Notes: a model not told the origin generated them from the sequence alone. Positions 44,607 to 54,196 are shown, counted from the stretch's first letter. The stretch is DNA of 64,000 nt from Chroococcidiopsis thermalis PCC 7203 (GCF_000317125.1 NC_019695.1:1166336-1230335), one strand, 5' to 3'. Made by a program: numbers and translations.

Positions 44607-46694
44607 ATGACTTACTTCGCGATTACCCGTTTCAAAACCTTATCGAAAACTTTATTTCGAGTTTTCAGTCGAGAACATCTAGATGCGATCGCTGCTTTTG
44701 TCTGTGCTGTATTGGTACTTTTGGGCTGGATAGCGCTCCAAATAGGTTGGCTCGGGCTGGGATTATTGTTACTACCAGCAGCATACGTTATCGGCGGGTA
44801 TGAGAGCGCGAAGGAGGGGCTGACAACTCTGTGGCAAGAAAAAGAGTTGGATGTAGACTTATTGATGATTGTCGCTGCTTTGGGGGCGGCGGGATTAGGT
44901 GTGTGGCGGCGGGAATATTACCTAATTGTCGATGGGGCAGTTCTAATTTTAATTTTTGCTATCAGTGGGGCGCTGGAAGGCTATGCAATGCAGCGTACGG
45001 AACGAGATATTCGCAGTTTGATGAGTCTGAGTAGCGATACAGCTAGGGTAGTGGATCGCGGACAGGAAAAGTTGGTTGATGTCGAGCGGTTACAAGTTGG
45101 CGATCGCATTTTGGTTAAACCTGGGGAACTCATTCCCACCGATGGCATCATTCAAGAAGGTTACAGCACCCTCAACGAAGCAGCAATTACGGGGGAGTCT
45201 TTGCCAGTAGAAAAGACTGTAGGGCATGAAGTTTTTGCAGGAACTTTGAACGGTAACGGTGCTTTAATTCTGCAAGTGCATCAGCCGCCGGAAAGCAGTC
45301 TAATTCAGCGCATCATTCAATTAGTCAAACAAGCCCAAACAGAAGCGCCTCCCTCGCAAATGTTTATCGAACGTTTTGAGCGCGGCTATGCCAAAGTTAT
45401 CGTTCTTGCTGGGATTTTATTGGCAATTTTACCCCCATTTATTTGGGGTTGGAGTTGGGAAACAACAATTTATCGCGCTTTAATTTTTCTCGTTGTTGCC
45501 TCTCCTTGCGCGTTAATGGCAGCAATTATGCCGACATTGCTATCGGGAATTGCTAACGGTGCAAGACAGGGAATTTTATTTAAAAGTGGGGCGCAGTTAG
45601 AGATGATGGGAAAAGTGCGAGCGATCGCATTTGATAAAACTGGAACTCTCACCACGGGCAAATTAGCAGTCACAGAAGTTATCCCTACCACTGGGCATTC
45701 AGTCGATGAAGTTTTACAAATTGCTGCTGCTTTAGAAGCCTATTCCGAACATCCTATCGGACAAGCGATCGTCACCGCTGCCCAACAAAAACAAATCGAA
45801 TTCGTTCCTGCTGTTGGTGTATATTCTCACCCAGGACAAGGAATTATTGGGGAGGTTTATAGCCAGCAAGTCCTAGTAGGAAAAGCTGATTTTTTAATTC
45901 AAAATTCAAAATTCAAAATTCAAAATTTGGAATTAACTAATAACTCCCCTGTAAGGGCGCACAGCAGTGCGCCCCTACCGACTCCCGATTCCTCTGTACG
46001 GGCGAGTTTAGCAGATAGCTTGACAATTCCATCTGGCGATTTTTGGTCAAAACCCGCCCCTACAACTCCCGAACTATCCCAACACCTCGAAGCCGAAGGT
46101 AAAACCGTCATCTGGGTAGCACGAGAAAGTGAAATCATTGGGATTGTGGCTGTAGCCGACACCCTACGTCCCAAGGCTGTGGAAGTCATTAAGCGGCTAA
46201 AACAATTAGGAATTGAGGAAACGATCGTATTAACAGGCGACAATCAGCGTACAGCCGATCGCATTGCCCAATCTGTGGGGATCGATCGCGTTCATGCTGA
46301 ATTATTACCTGAAGATAAAGTCAAAGTTATTCGTCAGCTTCAGAGCCAATATCAAACTGTAGCTATGGTAGGAGATGGCATCAACGACGCACCAGCCTTA
46401 GCTCAAGCATCGGTAGGGATTGCTATGGGTGTGACTGGTAGCGATGTTGCTTTAGAAACCGCCGATCTGGTTTTGATGGCGGATCGTTTAGAAAAATTAG
46501 TAGTAGCAATTCATTTAGGTCGTCGATCGCAAAGAATTATCAAACAAAATATTACCTTTGCTCTCAGCTTTATTGTGTTACTACTCATTGCTAATTTTAC
46601 TGGCAACATGAATATGCCAATTGGTGTAATTGGTCATGAAGGATCGACTGTCATTGTGACTTTGAGTGGTTTAAGATTGCTAAGAAATTGGTAA
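44607..46694 (+). CDS. Heavy-metal P1B-type ATPase with nested repeat insertions
   Basis: 695 residues. Motifs: TGES in the actuator domain, SPCAL metal-binding helix, DKTGTLT with phosphorylated Asp343, SEHPIGQAI nucleotide motif, VLTGDN and GDGINDAPALAQA. No N-terminal heavy-metal-associated domain is seen. SPC(A) suits a Zn/Cd/Co-type pump; substrate not certain. Residues about 431-490 in the nucleotide domain are encoded by three different repeats in series: AATTCAA heptamers, the 28-bp palindrome (45951-45978) and a MITE (45996-46063). The frame is kept, so a full-length protein is still possible. Confidence 0.9.
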   Translation: MTYFAITRFKTLSKTLFRVFSREHLDAIAAFVCAVLVLLGWIALQIGWLGLGLLLLPAAYVIGGYESAKEGLTTLWQEKELDVDLLMIVAALGAAGLGVWRREYYLIVDGAVLILIFAISGALEGYAMQRTERDIRSLMSLSSDTARVVDRGQEKLVDVERLQVGDRILVKPGELIPTDGIIQEGYSTLNEAAITGESLPVEKTVGHEVFAGTLNGNGALILQVHQPPESSLIQRIIQLVKQAQTEAPPSQMFIERFERGYAKVIVLAGILLAILPPFIWGWSWETTIYRALIFLVVASPCALMAAIMPTLLSGIANGARQGILFKSGAQLEMMGKVRAIAFDKTGTLTTGKLAVTEVIPTTGHSVDEVLQIAAALEAYSEHPIGQAIVTAAQQKQIEFVPAVGVYSHPGQGIIGEVYSQQVLVGKADFLIQNSKFKIQNLELTNNSPVRAHSSAPLPTPDSSVRASLADSLTIPSGDFWSKPAPTTPELSQHLEAEGKTVIWVARESEIIGIVAVADTLRPKAVEVIKRLKQLGIEETIVLTGDNQRTADRIAQSVGIDRVHAELLPEDKVKVIRQLQSQYQTVAMVGDGINDAPALAQASVGIAMGVTGSDVALETADLVLMADRLEKLVVAIHLGRRSQRIIKQNITFALSFIVLLLIANFTGNMNMPIGVIGHEGSTVIVTLSGLRLLRNW
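45996..46063. mobile_element. MITE-like element inside the P-type ATPase gene, 68 bp
   Basis: Terminal repeats GTACGGGCGAGTTT (45996-46009) and AAACCCGCCCCTAC (46050-46063) are inverted with two mismatches. It is transcribed in frame and adds about 23 residues beginning VRASLADS. Confidence 0.7.
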
Positions 46695-46789
46695 TTTGTG
46701 AGTGGATGGTGACTAGTGACTGGTGACTAGAAATTGAGAAACTAGCCACTAACTACTAGCCACTAGTCACTGATATCTAATAGAAATTT

Positions 46790-46960
46790 CTAAATTAACG
46801 AGAAAACTAGAATCCAAATTAGAAATATCAAACATGCAATAATTAATCTTGGTTCAGAGAACATAATTAGCGCGATTAAACCCAGACATCCTAAAATAGC
46901 TCCGTAGACAAGACCCATTTCAAACAGATGTTTATCTTCATCTTCGCTGTTTCTGGTCAT
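46790..46960 (-). CDS. Small two-helix membrane protein
   Basis: 56 residues. A charged start (MTRNSEDEDKHLFEMG) is followed by two hydrophobic segments (LVYGAILGCLGLIALIMF and IIACLIFLIWILVFSLI) divided by SEPR. No homologue recognised. It is a good-looking short gene on the opposite strand to the ATPase. No strong ribosome binding site was seen, so confidence is limited. Confidence 0.5.
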   Translation of the reverse strand: MTRNSEDEDKHLFEMGLVYGAILGCLGLIALIMFSEPRLIIACLIFLIWILVFSLI

Positions 46961-47119
46961 GGCTAAGCTATTAGTAGAAATATTGAGTTGTATAAATATC
47001 GAACTTTAGACGCGATCGCACCTGACTTTGATAAATTAATTAATTCAAATGCTTTATTTATACTATGTATTTGCTACTGAGTCTAGTCAGTTTATCAAGC
47101 TCATCACACATATCATTGA

Positions 47120-47449
47120 CTACTTAACCTTAATAGATAACATCCGCTCTAGCAGTGCAACTTTTTGCAAACGGGCAAATGCTCTATTTCTCTGCTGCTG
47201 ACGATGATAGTGTCGGCGTAACTTTCTAGTCACGAGTATTGATACGAGCATAAATATTGGTAATACTACAATTGCCGATGGAATCAGCAAATCGTTGTGA
47301 CTGGTTTGCGCGTCTGCGTTAAATTTGCTACAAGTCTCCTGCCAAGTTTTAGTATTTGCCCAAGCGTTAGGTGTTTGGCAGATATTAGCAGCGTCTAGAT
47401 TATCCACTTTTGATTCTCCTGGGTAGTGACTCCATATATATCTACTCAC
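47120..47449 (-). CDS. Unknown protein with one membrane helix, downstream of devA
   Basis: 109 residues. A Cys-containing N-terminal part (DAANICQTPNAW...ETCSKFNADAQ) precedes one helix (LLIPSAIVVLPIFMLVSILV) and a basic tail (TRKLRRHYHRQQQRNR). The start overlaps the devA stop by 8 bp, so it is co-translated with the exporter. Function unknown; it might be a small accessory of the ABC system. Confidence 0.6.
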   Translation of the reverse strand: MSRYIWSHYPGESKVDNLDAANICQTPNAWANTKTWQETCSKFNADAQTSHNDLLIPSAIVVLPIFMLVSILVTRKLRRHYHRQQQRNRAFARLQKVALLERMLSIKVK

Positions 47450-48143
47450 CCAAGACAGCTGAATTCGGATTATTGGCTAAATAACCATCTTCCATGTAAA
47501 CAATGCGATCGGCGATGTCGAGAATGCGGTTATCGTGGGTGACAAGCAGGATGGTGCAACCCTGTTCTTTTGCCAAACGCTGCATAATCTCTACCACATC
47601 ACGTCCAGATTGTTTGTCAAGTGCGGCTGTTGGTTCGTCTGCTAGAACAATTTTAGGATGACTGACTAACGCACGGGCGATCGCGACTCGTTGTTTTTGT
47701 CCTCCTGAGAGGTTTTCTGGATAATAATCGACTCGATTTCCCAAGCCAACGCTTTCTAGCATGGCTGTAGCTTTAGCATTTAAATCTTCAGCAAGATAGC
47801 GATCGTGTAATTCTAAAGACATTCTTACATTTTGTTTTGCAGTTAAGAATGACATCAAGTTATGTGCTTGAAAGATATATCCAATTTGGCAGCGCAACCG
47901 AGTTAATAGTTGTTTGTTTGCCCCGCGAATTTCTTGTTCTAAAATTTTTAAGCTACCCTCTTGAGCCGATCGCAACCCTCCCATTAAGGTTAATAGTGTT
48001 GTTTTCCCAGAGCCAGAAGGACCAGTCATAATAATAATTTCTCCAGGCATAATCTCCAAATTAATATCAAATAAAACTTGTTTTTTTAGTTCGCCTTGTC
48101 CGAAGTAATGATTGAGGTTTTGAATAGAAATGACAGGTTGCAT
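47442..48143 (-). CDS. devA: DevA-like ABC exporter ATPase
   Basis: 233 residues from MQPVISIQNL; an upstream in-frame extension reads only heptamer repeats (GGTAATG type, about 48146-48178). It has Walker A GPSGSGKTT (Lys47), signature LSGGQKQRVAIARAL, Walker B IVLADEPTAALD and the H-loop VTHDN. It powers the MacB-like exporter with the devC and devB products upstream. In heterocyst-forming cyanobacteria DevBCA exports glycolipids through TolC; the cargo here is unknown. Confidence 0.88.
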   Translation of the reverse strand: MQPVISIQNLNHYFGQGELKKQVLFDINLEIMPGEIIIMTGPSGSGKTTLLTLMGGLRSAQEGSLKILEQEIRGANKQLLTRLRCQIGYIFQAHNLMSFLTAKQNVRMSLELHDRYLAEDLNAKATAMLESVGLGNRVDYYPENLSGGQKQRVAIARALVSHPKIVLADEPTAALDKQSGRDVVEIMQRLAKEQGCTILLVTHDNRILDIADRIVYMEDGYLANNPNSAVLGE

Positions 48144-48203
48144 GGTAATGGGTAATGGGTAATGGGTAATTGGTAATTGTAAGCTATCCATTTTCCAAAG
48201 ATT

Positions 48204-48545
48204 TTAGATAGCGTTCAATCTAGGAATTAATTCGTCAATTATTGGTTTAAGTTTAGCTGATTGTTCGGTATTAAGAATGTTTCGAGTATATGCTAAGCGT
48301 AACTAACTAATGGTTGCATACAAAGATCCTCTAGCTATCTTTATAAACCTCTGATTATCTTTGAAATTATGACGACCGCGCCCTTCTGCAATATTGACAC
48401 AAATACTATCCGCAGCGCGGACAATTTGTTTTCCCATCGTATCTTTAGTAAAACCATCCCATTGCTGAACAATCTGCCAAATTGTATTCGCTAAGCGTTC
48501 AGCCAACTTATACACTTCCAAACTCTCAAAGTCAGGTCTAGCCAC
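48204..48545 (-). pseudogene. Four-helix-bundle (S23/IVP-like) gene broken by an amber codon
   Basis: The frame begins MARPDFESLEVYKLAERLANTIW with the family core AADSICVNIAEGRGR and RFIKIARGSLY. It is stopped by TAG at 48303-48305. In the same frame the homology resumes at once with LRLAYTRNIL and runs to a TAA at 48204. The expected tryptophan of GSLYxxxYW(L)RLAYTR has become TAG, so this is a one-codon nonsense mutation. Family members are ~115-120 residues, often near 23S rRNA insertions or stand-alone in cyanobacteria. It sits between devA and devC, an odd place for it. Confidence 0.75.
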
Positions 48546-48616
48546 TCAACAACTCTCATCTTATACTCCATGTCTTATATTTCCCCTTGCTAACCAACAA
48601 TTACCCATTACCCCAA

Positions 48617-49777
48617 TCAAAAAACATCAGCAGGATCGGCAGAACGCAATTTTTGCATGGCGATCGCCCCAGAAATACTACACATAATAAACGTAATTGC
48701 TAATACAAAGATTGCTCGTTCCGCTTTCATTCCAATTGGCATTAAAATTGCTGCTGCTGCAACTTGATATAGTCCTAAAGAAATCAGAAAACCAGGAATA
48801 TACCCCAAAATTGCTAATATTATTGATTCTTGAATCAAAACGCTTAATAAATAGCGATCGCTATATCCCATTGCCTTAAGCGTGGCGTATTCTGGCAAGT
48901 GATTGGCAACATCGGTGTAAAGAATTTGGTACACGATGACAATGCCTACAATAATTCCTACAACTACACCAAGCCCAAAGATAAATCCAATTGCACCTTG
49001 GCTTTCCCAGTAGTATTTTTCTACTTCTGCAAATTCTTGTGGTGTCATGACTCTGACATCATTCGGCAAATTTGCTGTTAATTGTGCTTTGACAGTTTCT
49101 GAGTTTGTTCCTGGCTTGAGTTGAATTAATCCAATTTCAATTTGATTCGATTTGCGCTCGGCTAGTAATTTGAGAAAAGTTGAATTGCTAACTATTACAT
49201 TCCCATCAGCCGCAAAAGATGCACCAATTCTAAATAATCCAATTGTCCGAATATTTTGCTGATTTAACTGTATTTCCACGCTACCTTGCTTTTCCACTGT
49301 TTCTGCGATCGCCCCATATTCTGGACGTGAAGCGCGATCGAATAAAGCAGTATTTAAAAGTTGCAATCGCTTCGCATTTTGTTGAATTTCTGGTACGGCA
49401 AAGCTAGGTGCATTTGGATCGATACCCCAAATTAAAATCGTTCTGTCAATCCTCGTTGTAGGATTTTTCCATTCTCCTCTCCCAATATAAATTGAACTGA
49501 CAGAAGACACGCCATTGTATGCCAATGTTTGATACAATCTTTCCCTTGAAAAACTTTGCAGCGTAGACAGCGATTCAAATTGCCGATTAATCATCACCAA
49601 ATCTGCTTGTAGCAAACTTTGTGTCTGTGTCGCACTGTCGTAAAGAGAATCGTTGAATCCCAGTTGAATAAAGATCAGCATATCAGCAAAACTAATTCCC
49701 GCGATCGCCACTAGCAACCGCGTCTTTTCTTTCATTAATTGATGCCATGCGAGGGGAATTTTTTTCAGCCATTTCAT
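48617..49777 (-). CDS. devC: DevC-like ABC exporter permease
   Basis: 386 residues. One helix near the N-terminus (LVAIAGISFADMLIFIQLGF), a large periplasmic domain and three C-terminal helices give the MacB/FtsX-like fold of DevC. The end AMQKLRSADPADVF and EYATLKAMGYSDRYLLSVLIQE are typical. The start codon has ATTACCA-like heptamers nearby. Partner of DevA (ATPase) and DevB (adaptor). Confidence 0.88.
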   Translation of the reverse strand: MKWLKKIPLAWHQLMKEKTRLLVAIAGISFADMLIFIQLGFNDSLYDSATQTQSLLQADLVMINRQFESLSTLQSFSRERLYQTLAYNGVSSVSSIYIGRGEWKNPTTRIDRTILIWGIDPNAPSFAVPEIQQNAKRLQLLNTALFDRASRPEYGAIAETVEKQGSVEIQLNQQNIRTIGLFRIGASFAADGNVIVSNSTFLKLLAERKSNQIEIGLIQLKPGTNSETVKAQLTANLPNDVRVMTPQEFAEVEKYYWESQGAIGFIFGLGVVVGIIVGIVIVYQILYTDVANHLPEYATLKAMGYSDRYLLSVLIQESIILAILGYIPGFLISLGLYQVAAAAILMPIGMKAERAIFVLAITFIMCSISGAIAMQKLRSADPADVF

Positions 49778-49829
49778 AATGGTAATTGGGAATGGGTAAT
49801 TGGTAATTGATGGCGTACATCCATTACTT

Positions 49830-49892
49830 GTAGGGACGGATTTATCAATATGCTTAGTTCAAAACAGATTTTCTTGGTAAACCCGTCCTTAC
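49830..49892. mobile_element. MITE-like element, 63 bp
   Basis: GTAGGGACGGATTT (49830-49843) and AAACCCGTCCTTAC (49879-49892) are the inverted ends, the most diverged copy of the four. It lies just upstream of devC. Confidence 0.6.
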
Positions 49893-49926
49893 CTTTGTCG
49901 TAGTCAATTAAACTTATTCCGATAAT

Positions 49927-50247
49927 TTATTGGGAATTCTGAATGAGATATCTTTGACGCATGAGAAGAAATAACGGTAAACCTGTAGAAATACCAATTA
50001 AACTACTAGCAAAATAAACCCATAAATATTTCATACCTAGCCGCGAACCTTCCCATAAAATAAATACCCACAAAACTAATTCTGCAACAATGACATCCCA
50101 ACCAAATAAGGTTGAAATTTTGTTAGCAAATAGCTGTTGTACAAAGATTTGAGGGTTGAATCCTTGCTCGAATAGAAAAGGTAAAATTTCAGAGAAGGCT
50201 AAAGCAGTGCCTAATATACAAAGTGTTAAATACAAAACTTGCACCAT
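49927..50247 (-). CDS. DUF2834 family membrane protein
   Basis: 106 residues with three predicted helices. MVQVLYLTLCILGTALAFSEILPFL and VAELVLWVFILWEGSRLGMKYLWVY match DUF2834. Function unknown. It lies between devB and devC on the same strand with an AAGGAG at its start, so it is part of this exporter transcription unit. Confidence 0.7.
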   Translation of the reverse strand: MVQVLYLTLCILGTALAFSEILPFLFEQGFNPQIFVQQLFANKISTLFGWDVIVAELVLWVFILWEGSRLGMKYLWVYFASSLIGISTGLPLFLLMRQRYLIQNSQ

Positions 50248-50387
50248 CTCAATTTCTCCTTTTCAGTTGTCAGTTGTCAGTCATTAGGCGAGAGGCGAGA
50301 GATAGATTCTGACTTTTAACTTTTAACTTTTGACTTTTCCTCGGTTTTTTATACCGAACATGCGTTATGCTTTGAAACAAATAAAAT

Positions 50388-51551
50388 CTATAGTTGAATT
50401 GCTGTTTCTACCTGTAAATTTGTCAACCCAGCTACCTGTTGACTAGCTTCTGGAGTTAGGCGAATCTCCACCTCTACTATGCGCCGATCTAGATTTTCTC
50501 CAGGTTGGTTGCTGAAGACATTCTGTCGATCGACTTGTAAACCGATTTGGGAAACCTTACCGCTTAACTGTCCTGAAATTGCTTGACTGGTAATGACGGC
50601 TGGCTGTCCCAACTTAACTTTACCGATATCAGTCTGATAAACTTCAGCGACAGCAACCATTTGAGCCGTTTGTCCCATTTCTACAATGCCCGAATCACTA
50701 ATTTTTTCTCCTTCTCGCGTGCGAATCTTGAGAATTTGCCCAGACATAGGGGCGCGAATATAGGCTTCTTGTAGCTGCGTTTCCGATGTTTTCACAGCGG
50801 CGATCGCAGTATCCACTTCTGTTTGGGCTGCATCCACATCTACCGGACGTACCTCGGCAATCCGATTCAGGGTAGCTTTGGCTTCTTGTAGTTGAGCCTG
50901 TAAAGTTTCCACCGTGCGGTTTTTCCCCGAAAGCGCTTCCTTTAATTGTGCTTGAGCGGTTTCTAGGGTTAATCGCCTGCTATCTATGTTCGATGCAGAG
51001 ATTGCACCTTGACGATATAATTGTAAAAAACGATTATACTCTGCTAGGGCGTTGTTAACTTCTGCTTGATAGCGAGCAATAGTAGCATTTTGAGTTGACG
51101 TTTCTCCAGCAATTTCTGCTTGTATCCGGGTAATAGTCGCTTCTTGCGCCTTAATTTCTCCTGTTTTTGCCCCTGCTCTCACCTGTGCTAACTTAGCTTG
51201 GGCAACTCTGACTTGTTCGCGTACTTGTGCCAAAGCATTTTGCAAGCGATCGCGAGAATCTAAAATCGCAATAGTTTGTCCTGCTTTGACGCGATCGCCT
51301 TCTTTAACTAATAATTGGTCTACGCGATCGCCATCCAATGCAGATGGGGCAAATAAGCGAATTGCTTCTGTTTCTGGTTCCAGTCGTCCCAAAGCCGTAA
51401 CTTGCGTCACTGGGGGAGTTGTCGCCACAGGAGGAGAAGGCTGAGAAGATTGAGAAACGACATAAAAGCCAGTTGCCCCTGTTATAGCAGTTGCCGTCAG
51501 AATTAACCCCGCTATCCAGCGATTTGAAGGTTTTAAAATTTCATTGGTCAT
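50388..51551 (-). CDS. devB: DevB-like membrane fusion (HlyD/MacA-type adaptor) protein
   Basis: 387 residues. It begins MTNEILKPSNRWIAGLILTATAITG with one membrane anchor. A biotinyl-lipoyl half (AIRLFAPSALDGDRVDQLLVKEGDRVKAGQTIAILD), a long coiled-coil hairpin (about 120-250, heptad-rich) and a beta-barrel domain follow, the MacA/HlyD layout. It bridges the inner-membrane DevC and an outer-membrane TolC. The start is inside an ATGACCA heptamer. The TetR gene upstream may regulate it. Confidence 0.88.
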   Translation of the reverse strand: MTNEILKPSNRWIAGLILTATAITGATGFYVVSQSSQPSPPVATTPPVTQVTALGRLEPETEAIRLFAPSALDGDRVDQLLVKEGDRVKAGQTIAILDSRDRLQNALAQVREQVRVAQAKLAQVRAGAKTGEIKAQEATITRIQAEIAGETSTQNATIARYQAEVNNALAEYNRFLQLYRQGAISASNIDSRRLTLETAQAQLKEALSGKNRTVETLQAQLQEAKATLNRIAEVRPVDVDAAQTEVDTAIAAVKTSETQLQEAYIRAPMSGQILKIRTREGEKISDSGIVEMGQTAQMVAVAEVYQTDIGKVKLGQPAVITSQAISGQLSGKVSQIGLQVDRQNVFSNQPGENLDRRIVEVEIRLTPEASQQVAGLTNLQVETAIQL

Positions 51552-51624
51552 TGGTAGTTGGTAATTGGTAATGGGTAATTGGTAATTGCTCCCTGATAAC
51601 TGATAACTGATAACTGATAACTGA

Positions 51625-52185
51625 TTATTTCAGGTATGCTACAAGAATTTTGCTGAGTAAGGTTGCTTGTTCTGGATAGGAAATTGTTTCAGTTTCAAAT
51701 ATTCCTCGCATTAATAAACCGTAAAGATAGTTCAGGACAAAATCCGCGATCGCTTTATCTGGTACTTGCAAATAGTCGGCGATCGCTTGCGTAGTCTTAT
51801 CCCAAGAGCTGTGAAAAGCATTATTTTTGGTCAGTTCAGCTTTTTCCTGCTGGTAGAATTCCACCCAAAGTAAAACTTGCTTGCAAAAATTATCTTCATT
51901 TTTAGCAACAAAATTGAACATAGTTTCAATTCGCTCTGTTAAGGTGGGTGGATTTCCCGCCTCAGCCAAGAAGTTGAGCAAGTCTTGTCTGTCTAGTTCT
52001 TCTACCAACTGAAGAAATAAGGCTTGTTTGCTGGGAAAGTAATGATAAAGCGTCCCTGTAGACACGCCCAATCCTTGAGCTAACTGTCGCATGGTGATCG
52101 AACCGTAGCCTCTTTCGGCAAATAGATCGAAACTCTTGAGCAACAGTTCTTTACGATATTGGTCGTGGTCTACAATCTTGGGCAT
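51625..52185 (-). CDS. TetR-family repressor of the dev-like operon
   Basis: 186 residues. The N-terminal HTH GYGSITMRQLAQGLGVSTGTLYHYFPSKQALF is typical of TetR regulators. The ligand-binding part is divergent. It is the first gene of the same-strand block TetR-devB-DUF2834-devC-devA, so it probably controls export by a ligand that is also cargo. The inducer is unknown. Confidence 0.88.
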   Translation of the reverse strand: MPKIVDHDQYRKELLLKSFDLFAERGYGSITMRQLAQGLGVSTGTLYHYFPSKQALFLQLVEELDRQDLLNFLAEAGNPPTLTERIETMFNFVAKNEDNFCKQVLLWVEFYQQEKAELTKNNAFHSSWDKTTQAIADYLQVPDKAIADFVLNYLYGLLMRGIFETETISYPEQATLLSKILVAYLK

Positions 52186-52264
52186 CGGGATAATTAATTT
52201 GACCCCATATTAAATCGAACGTTTGATATAAATAAATATAAAACAAATGTCCAAGATAAATCAA

Positions 52265-52334
52265 GTAGGAGCGGGTTTGTTTTACAGCAAATATGTCAAG
52301 TAACAAATACATTTGCTAGCAAACCCGCCCGTAC
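52265..52334. mobile_element. MITE-like element, 70 bp
   Basis: GTAGGAGCGGGTTT (52265-52278) and AAACCCGCCCGTAC (52321-52334) are the inverted ends. It is followed by a CCCCTTTTTAAGGGGG-type repeat (52345-52372), so two repeat families meet in the TetR-pgk spacer. Confidence 0.7.
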
Positions 52335-52417
52335 TTTAATTTCCCCCCTTTTTAAGGGGGGTTAGGGGGGATCGAAATCCCGCTTCTTCAACTGCGGATT
52401 TCCTCTCAGTCTCCGAA

Positions 52418-53620
52418 TCAGGCATCATCCAAAGCAGCAATACCGGGTAGTTCCTTACCTTCAAGTAACTCCAAGCTAGCGCCGCCACCAGTTGAAATAT
52501 GGCTCATTTGCTCAGCTACACCGACTTTCTCCACCGCTGCTACAGAGTCACCACCACCGATGATGGAAGTTACGCCTTGCTTGGTGAGATCGGCAAGAGT
52601 ACGAGCGATCGCTTCTGTACCTACAGCAAACTTGTCAAACTCAAATACACCCATCGGACCATTCCAAATCACCGACTTGCACTCAGCCAGTGCTGCTTGG
52701 AACGTCTTGACCGAATCTGGACCAATATCCAAACCCATACCATCAGATGGAATATTATCCACACTGACGGTCTGAGCGTTGGCATCAGCAGCAAATTTAT
52801 CTGCTACCACCACATCTGTAGGTAACAATAGATCGACACCACGTTCTTTTGCCTTAGCTTCCAAAGATTTAGCCAGTTCTAGCTTGTCTTCTTCCACCAG
52901 CGACTTACCAACATTCAAACCCCGTGCTTTGTAGAAGGTGAAAATCATCCCACCACCCAACAGCAGCTTATCGCACTTGTCCAACAGCGTTTCGATTACG
53001 CCAATCTTACTGGAGACTTTCGAGCCACCAATAATTGCCGCTAGGGGACGCTGAGGATTTTCGATCGCGCTTTGGAGATACTGAAGTTCTTTTTCAATCA
53101 AATAACCTGCTACCGAAGGGCTGAGGTAGTGAGTTACGCCCTCAGTTGAAGCATGGGCGCGGTGAGCCGTACCAAAAGCATCATTTACGTACAAGTCCGC
53201 ATTTGCAGCTAACTTTTGAGCAAATTCTGGATTATTCTTCTCTTCTTCGGGATAGAAGCGAACGTTTTCCAGTAGCAACACCTGACCGTTTTGCATTCCT
53301 GCAACTTTGCCAGCAACCTCATCACCGATACAATCGTCGCACTTAATAACCTCTTGACCGAGTAATTCGGAAAGGCGCTTAGCAACGGGAGTCAGACGCA
53401 ATTTATCATCTACACCTTTGGGACGACCAAAGTGACTAGCCAGGATGACTTTAGCACCCTTTTTAATTAAATCTTGAATTGTCGGCAGTGCAGCACGAAT
53501 GCGGGTATCATCGGTGATATTGCCTTGGTCGTCTAGCGGTACGTTAAAATCTACCCGTACTAACGCCCGCTTCCCAGATAAATCTGACGAGGATAAATTT
53601 GCTAGAGTTTTTTTGGACAC
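52418..53620 (-). CDS. pgk: Phosphoglycerate kinase
   Basis: 400 residues, standard length. Substrate-binding [43 protein letters not shown] and the nucleotide block [13 protein letters not shown] are present. It moves phosphate between 1,3-bisphosphoglycerate and ATP in glycolysis and the Calvin cycle, in the cytosol. AGGAGG lies before the ATG. A single housekeeping gene. Confidence 0.97.
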   Translation of the reverse strand: MSKKTLANLSSSDLSGKRALVRVDFNVPLDDQGNITDDTRIRAALPTIQDLIKKGAKVILASHFGRPKGVDDKLRLTPVAKRLSELLGQEVIKCDDCIGDEVAGKVAGMQNGQVLLLENVRFYPEEEKNNPEFAQKLAANADLYVNDAFGTAHRAHASTEGVTHYLSPSVAGYLIEKELQYLQSAIENPQRPLAAIIGGSKVSSKIGVIETLLDKCDKLLLGGGMIFTFYKARGLNVGKSLVEEDKLELAKSLEAKAKERGVDLLLPTDVVVADKFAADANAQTVSVDNIPSDGMGLDIGPDSVKTFQAALAECKSVIWNGPMGVFEFDKFAVGTEAIARTLADLTKQGVTSIIGGGDSVAAVEKVGVAEQMSHISTGGGASLELLEGKELPGIAALDDA

Positions 53621-53710
53621 AGCGTCAACCTCCTAATTGCCTTTTTGGTCTAGTCCATCATTTAGCGCCGTCCACATTTTACCGAAGCATGGGTATCGGA
53701 GTTACCACAA

Positions 53711-54109
53711 ATGTTTAAGACTGTTCTGTTTCCGATCGATCGCAGCCGCGAAACACAAGAAGCCGTAGGAGTCGTGGTTGAAATCGTGCAAAAGTATGGT
53801 AGCCGTCTAATACTGCTATCGGTAGTAGAAGGATCGGAAGAGGCTGACGAGGGCATGGAATCGCCTGATGTCGTAGCCCGACTTCTCGAAGATGCCCAGT
53901 CCGTCTTCAAACAGCAAGGCATTCAAACAGAGGCATTTGAGCGGCAGGGCAAGCCTGCATTTGTTATCTGTGATGTAGCCGACGAAGTTAGTGCAAACTT
54001 AATTGTCATGGGTTGCCGAGGACTCGGGTTAACAGAAGAAGGAGTCACCGAAAGCGTCACCAACCGCGTGATCAATCTATCTCCCTGTCCGGTTTTAGTT
54101 GTACCTTAA
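53711..54109 (+). CDS. Universal stress protein (UspA family)
   Basis: 132 residues, MFKTVLFPIDRSRETQEAVG at the N-terminus and VMGCRGLGLTEEGVTESVTNRVINLSPCPVLVVP at the end, the family's ATP-site glycine pattern. Divergent from pgk with about 90 bp between. Its biochemical role is not known; the family is linked to stress survival. GGAATTC heptamers follow (54162-54197). Confidence 0.88.
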   Translation: MFKTVLFPIDRSRETQEAVGVVVEIVQKYGSRLILLSVVEGSEEADEGMESPDVVARLLEDAQSVFKQQGIQTEAFERQGKPAFVICDVADEVSANLIVMGCRGLGLTEEGVTESVTNRVINLSPCPVLVVP

Positions 54110-54162
54110 TGAGGGAGCAGAGAGCGAGGAGTGAGGGGGACAAGGGGGACAAGGGAGAATTT

Positions 54163-54196
<34 letters not shown>

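Noticed and set aside
44540-44803. ORF overlapping the start of the P-type ATPase gene
   Set aside because: A cysteine-rich reading in another frame of the true gene.
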